This document shows, piece after piece, positions 41,157 to 42,987 of a stretch of 42,987 nt of DNA (positions are counted from its first letter, which is position 1; every line of letters begins with the position of its first letter). Below the pieces are notes generated by a model that searched no databases, was not told the origin of the DNA, and saw nothing but the letters and a program-made list of their open reading frames with translations. Location: assembly GCA_905208455.1 (NCBI GenBank), contig CAJLPK010000008.1:1-42987 (forward strand), given 5' to 3'. The translations under genes were made by a program, and so were the position numbers. Origin of the DNA: an uncultured Bacillota bacterium (GTDB taxonomy: Bacteria; Bacillota; Clostridia; Christensenellales; QAND01).

Positions 41157-41924
41157 TTAACGATTCCTATTGTATATAATTTGTAAGCCTTTTAACGTCA
41201 AAAGCTTGTCCACCATATTGATATGATGCGTGTCTCCCGCAATGACATCCGAGAGCCCGCCCGTCGCCACTACAAATGCAGGCCCAATCTCCATTTTCAG
41301 CTTTGCAAGAATGTTGTCCGCCAGCCCCGCAAACCCATACATCACGCCTGCCTGCATTGCCTCTATGGTATTCGTCGCCAATACATGATCCGGCTTTGCA
41401 AAGTTGAATCTTCTCAGCTGGGCTGCACGGCTGGTCAGCGCTTCGCTGGCGCTTCGTATCCCAGGTGCAATGGAGCCCCCTAAAAAGATGCCGTCTTCAC
41501 TAATCACGCCAAAGGTAGTAGCCGTCCCAAAGTCTACCGTAATGCACGAGCCCTTTCCGCCATACAGCTCATATCCCGCCACAGCGTTGGCAATACGATC
41601 TGCCCCCAACGCCGGCAGCGAATCATATTGCAGCTTGATTCCCAGATTTAGCTGATACGACACGAACATCGGATGGCAGTGGAAAAAGGTATGTGTCATT
41701 CGATCCAAGGTATAGCGCAGCTGCGGCTGTACCGTCGCAATGATAACACCCTCTATCTCATCCGCCGTGCGGTTCAAATAAGATAAGAAATGAATGATCA
41801 GCAAACCGTATTCGTCGCTGCTTCGGTCTGCGTTGGTCGTGATACGGAAACTGGAAATCAGCTTTTCCTCTTCAAACAACCCTACCTTAATATTTGAGTT
41901 GCCTACATCCATAGCAAGCAGCAT
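41157..41924 (-). CDS. coaX: Type III pantothenate kinase
   Basis: 255 residues. It phosphorylates pantothenate, the first step of coenzyme A synthesis, and is not feedback-inhibited by CoA. The ASKHA fold shows MLLAMDVGNSNIKVGLF at the N-terminus, GADRIANAVAGYELYG near 105 and CITVDFGTATTFGVIS near 125. The start has GGAGGCG as ribosome site. A promoter lies about 100 bases upstream, and hom follows. Confidence 0.97.
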   Translation of the reverse strand: MLLAMDVGNSNIKVGLFEEEKLISSFRITTNADRSSDEYGLLIIHFLSYLNRTADEIEGVIIATVQPQLRYTLDRMTHTFFHCHPMFVSYQLNLGIKLQYDSLPALGADRIANAVAGYELYGGKGSCITVDFGTATTFGVISEDGIFLGGSIAPGIRSASEALTSRAAQLRRFNFAKPDHVLATNTIEAMQAGVMYGFAGLADNILAKLKMEIGPAFVVATGGLSDVIAGDTHHINMVDKLLTLKGLQIIYNRNR

Positions 41925-42024
41925 ACCAGGCGCCTCCTTTTCCCCGCCCCAGCCTTTGACAGCTGTTTTAGGCCAATGCAGCTTCGTTCCTGCATTTCAT
42001 CAAAAATAGACAAAAGTTGCGTTT

Positions 42025-42053
42025 ATTATACCAGGTCTGCCGGGATAAAACAA
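42025..42053 (-). promoter_or_regulatory. Promoter of the coaX-hom-cupin unit
   Basis: Minus-strand TTGTTT (42053-42048), 17 bases, consensus TATAAT (42030-42025). The -35 lies in the T tract of the tspO terminator. The leader to coaX is about 95 bases. Confidence 0.65.
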
Positions 42054-42081
42054 TAAAGCGGGCGCAGTTTTCCGCCCGCTT
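42045..42081 (-). terminator. Terminator after the TspO-family gene
   Basis: A GC-rich nine-bp stem AAGCGGGCG/CGCCCGCTT (42056-42064, 42073-42081) encloses eight bases and is followed by a T-rich stretch on the minus strand. Confidence 0.8.
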
Positions 42082-42103
42082 CTCGCCTGTTCCTTTCCTT
42101 GCT

Positions 42104-42580
42104 CTAGTTTATCATATAGATGGTATAGTTCAATACCAGTGCATAGGCCTGCCAAAGAAGATAGGGAAGCAAAAGCCAGCCATACAGCGGCTTTTTTCTA
42201 TATGCCTGCCATACCGTATAGATACAGCTGGCGACAGCAAGCGCCAATATCAATACGCCTGCCGAGGCATTTTGTTTTGCAAAGAATGCATAGTTCCACA
42301 GCGCCCCTAAAAATAACGTTAAAATTAAAGGATATATAATTCTTGCGCCGCTTTGCGTTCGGAACAGCAAAAACAGGTCCGCTGCAATCAACAAATATAA
42401 AACGCTCCATACTATGGCAAATACAAAGCCTGGTGGCTGGAAAACCGGTTTTGCCAAAGATAGGTACCACTGGCTCTGCGTATCGTTCCATAGATAGGAA
42501 AGCAAAGCCGCGGCTGCTACCCATGCGATGGCCCAAACGGCATACATGACGTCTCTTTTAAGATTTGCTTTCACGCTCAT
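42104..42580 (-). CDS. tspO: TspO/MBR family membrane protein
   Basis: 158 residues, five membrane segments. Marks include WYLSLAKPVFQPPGFVFAIVWSVLYLLIA near 38-65, LGALWNYAFFA near 92 and PYLLWQAYALVLNYTIY near 138. The family binds porphyrins and cholesterol-like ligands and is linked to stress responses. The first ATG (42580) has its ribosome site only two bases away; a GTG two codons later (42574) has better spacing (GGGAG, seven bases) and may be the real start. It has its own promoter and terminator. Confidence 0.9.
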   Translation of the reverse strand: MSVKANLKRDVMYAVWAIAWVAAAALLSYLWNDTQSQWYLSLAKPVFQPPGFVFAIVWSVLYLLIAADLFLLFRTQSGARIIYPLILTLFLGALWNYAFFAKQNASAGVLILALAVASCIYTVWQAYRKKPLYGWLLLPYLLWQAYALVLNYTIYMIN

Positions 42581-42599
42581 ACTCCCTTTTCTCTGATTC

Positions 42600-42628
42600 G
42601 TTATAGTTTATGATGGGCGAACAAGCAA
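42600..42628 (-). promoter_or_regulatory. Promoter of the TspO-family gene
   Basis: Minus-strand TTGCTT (42628-42623), 17 bases, TATAAC (42605-42600), starting about 14 bases before the ribosome site. Confidence 0.55.
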
Positions 42629-42643
42629 ATAGTATTCCGTTTT

Positions 42644-42677
42644 CAAAGAAAAAAGGGCTGGATAACCCAGCCCTTTT
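42644..42677 (-). terminator. Terminator after the Gly/Cys-rich gene
   Basis: The stem AAAAGGGCTGG/CCAGCCCTTTT (42651-42661, 42667-42677) encloses five bases and ends in a T run on the minus strand. It begins about 20 bases after the stop. Confidence 0.85.
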
Positions 42678-42696
42678 CAGGAGCGTTATGCTTGGC

Positions 42697-42921
42697 TTAG
42701 CAGCCGCAGCCACAGCCCCTACCGCCAAAAGGCGTGGCGTCGCCGCAGCCGGAGTTTCCGCCGCAGATGCAGCTCAGGAGCAGCAGCCAGATGATCAGAT
42801 CGCAGCAGCTGCCGCCATTGCCAAAGCCGCCGAACCCGTTTCCGCAGCCGTTTCCACCGCAGCAACAGCACAACAGAAGAATGTACAGTAAACAATTGTC
42901 ATTTCCACCAAAGCAACCCAT
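42697..42921 (-). CDS. Small Gly/Cys-rich protein, possibly spore- or surface-associated
   Basis: 74 residues with 15 cysteines and 22 glycines. Cys/Gly-rich blocks (CCCCGGNGCGNG near 18-30, and GRGCGCGC at the end) alternate with two hydrophobic stretches (CLLYILLL at 10-17 and DLIIWLLLLSC near 40-50). An AAGGAGG ribosome site lies eight bases before the ATG at 42921, and a terminator follows, so it is a real transcription unit. Similar small high-cysteine proteins of spore-forming Clostridia are annotated as chorion-like or spore-coat-like. Function is unproven. The opposite-strand frame is an Ala-rich shadow. Confidence 0.8.
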   Translation of the reverse strand: MGCFGGNDNCLLYILLLCCCCGGNGCGNGFGGFGNGGSCCDLIIWLLLLSCICGGNSGCGDATPFGGRGCGCGC

Positions 42922-42987
42922 AAAATGTTCCTCCTTGAGAAAAATACTTTTGAACCGGCTTGATTGTCAGTTCGCTTTATACTACGA

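Noticed and set aside
42610..42891. Alanine-rich plus-strand frame at the right end
   Set aside because: It is antisense to the Gly/Cys-rich gene, which has an AAGGAGG ribosome site and terminator on the minus strand.
1..42987. CRISPR arrays, insertion sequences or phage genes
   Set aside because: No regularly spaced repeats, transposase motifs, or integrase/structural genes were seen on either strand.

Overview
The window looks like a chromosomal segment from a Gram-positive, low-to-moderate GC anaerobe of the class Clostridia. The evidence is a SpoIVFA/SpoIVFB sporulation pair, an Rnf ion-pumping complex, Firmicutes-type Shine-Dalgarno and sigma-A signals, a DUF4364 protein, and the mreBCD to rplU-rpmA gene order known from Bacillus and Clostridia. 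I cannot fix the genus. Most genes lie on the minus strand; only three clear protein genes read on the plus strand (3238-3753, 29890-30966, 38919-39470). I see no CRISPR array, insertion sequence or prophage.

From left to right: an M24-fold protein without recognisable metal ligands, cut by the window edge, follows a ROK-family repressor (1-2382). A tRNA block (Glu, Gln, Val) holds a long rod-like RNA candidate resembling 6S RNA (2534-3160). After the DUF4364 gene comes a long minus-strand run read as larE-larB-larC-purE-purM-purN-purH-purD (3776-11615). It combines synthesis of the nickel-pincer nucleotide cofactor with five purine-synthesis steps. Next are rpmA and rplU (L27, L21), RNase G, two linked radical-SAM-family proteins, spoIVFB, spoIVFA, rodA, a class B PBP2, mreD, mreC, mreB and maf (11759-25280): the wall-elongation and sporulation-protease neighbourhood. 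An rnf operon, rnfC-D-E-A-B (25270-29647), lies directly upstream of maf and has no rnfG.

The right part holds a multi-pass membrane protein with a long charged tail, a GNAT-like protein, a DUF421/DUF4363 pair, a second tRNA-Val, the uvrB-uvrA repair operon under a good SOS (LexA) box, an XRE-cupin regulator, a small cupin, homoserine dehydrogenase, type III pantothenate kinase, a TspO-family protein and a tiny Gly/Cys-rich protein (29890-42921).

The most notable points are the Rnf operon without rnfG, the metal-ligand-poor M24 protein, the fusion of lar and pur genes into one transcription unit with a three-cysteine LarE, an L27 that lacks the cleavable Firmicutes N-terminal extension together with loss of the prp protease gene, and the structured RNA between the tRNAs. 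The core genes are identified from strong family motifs. Promoters and RNA folds were read by eye and are less certain.
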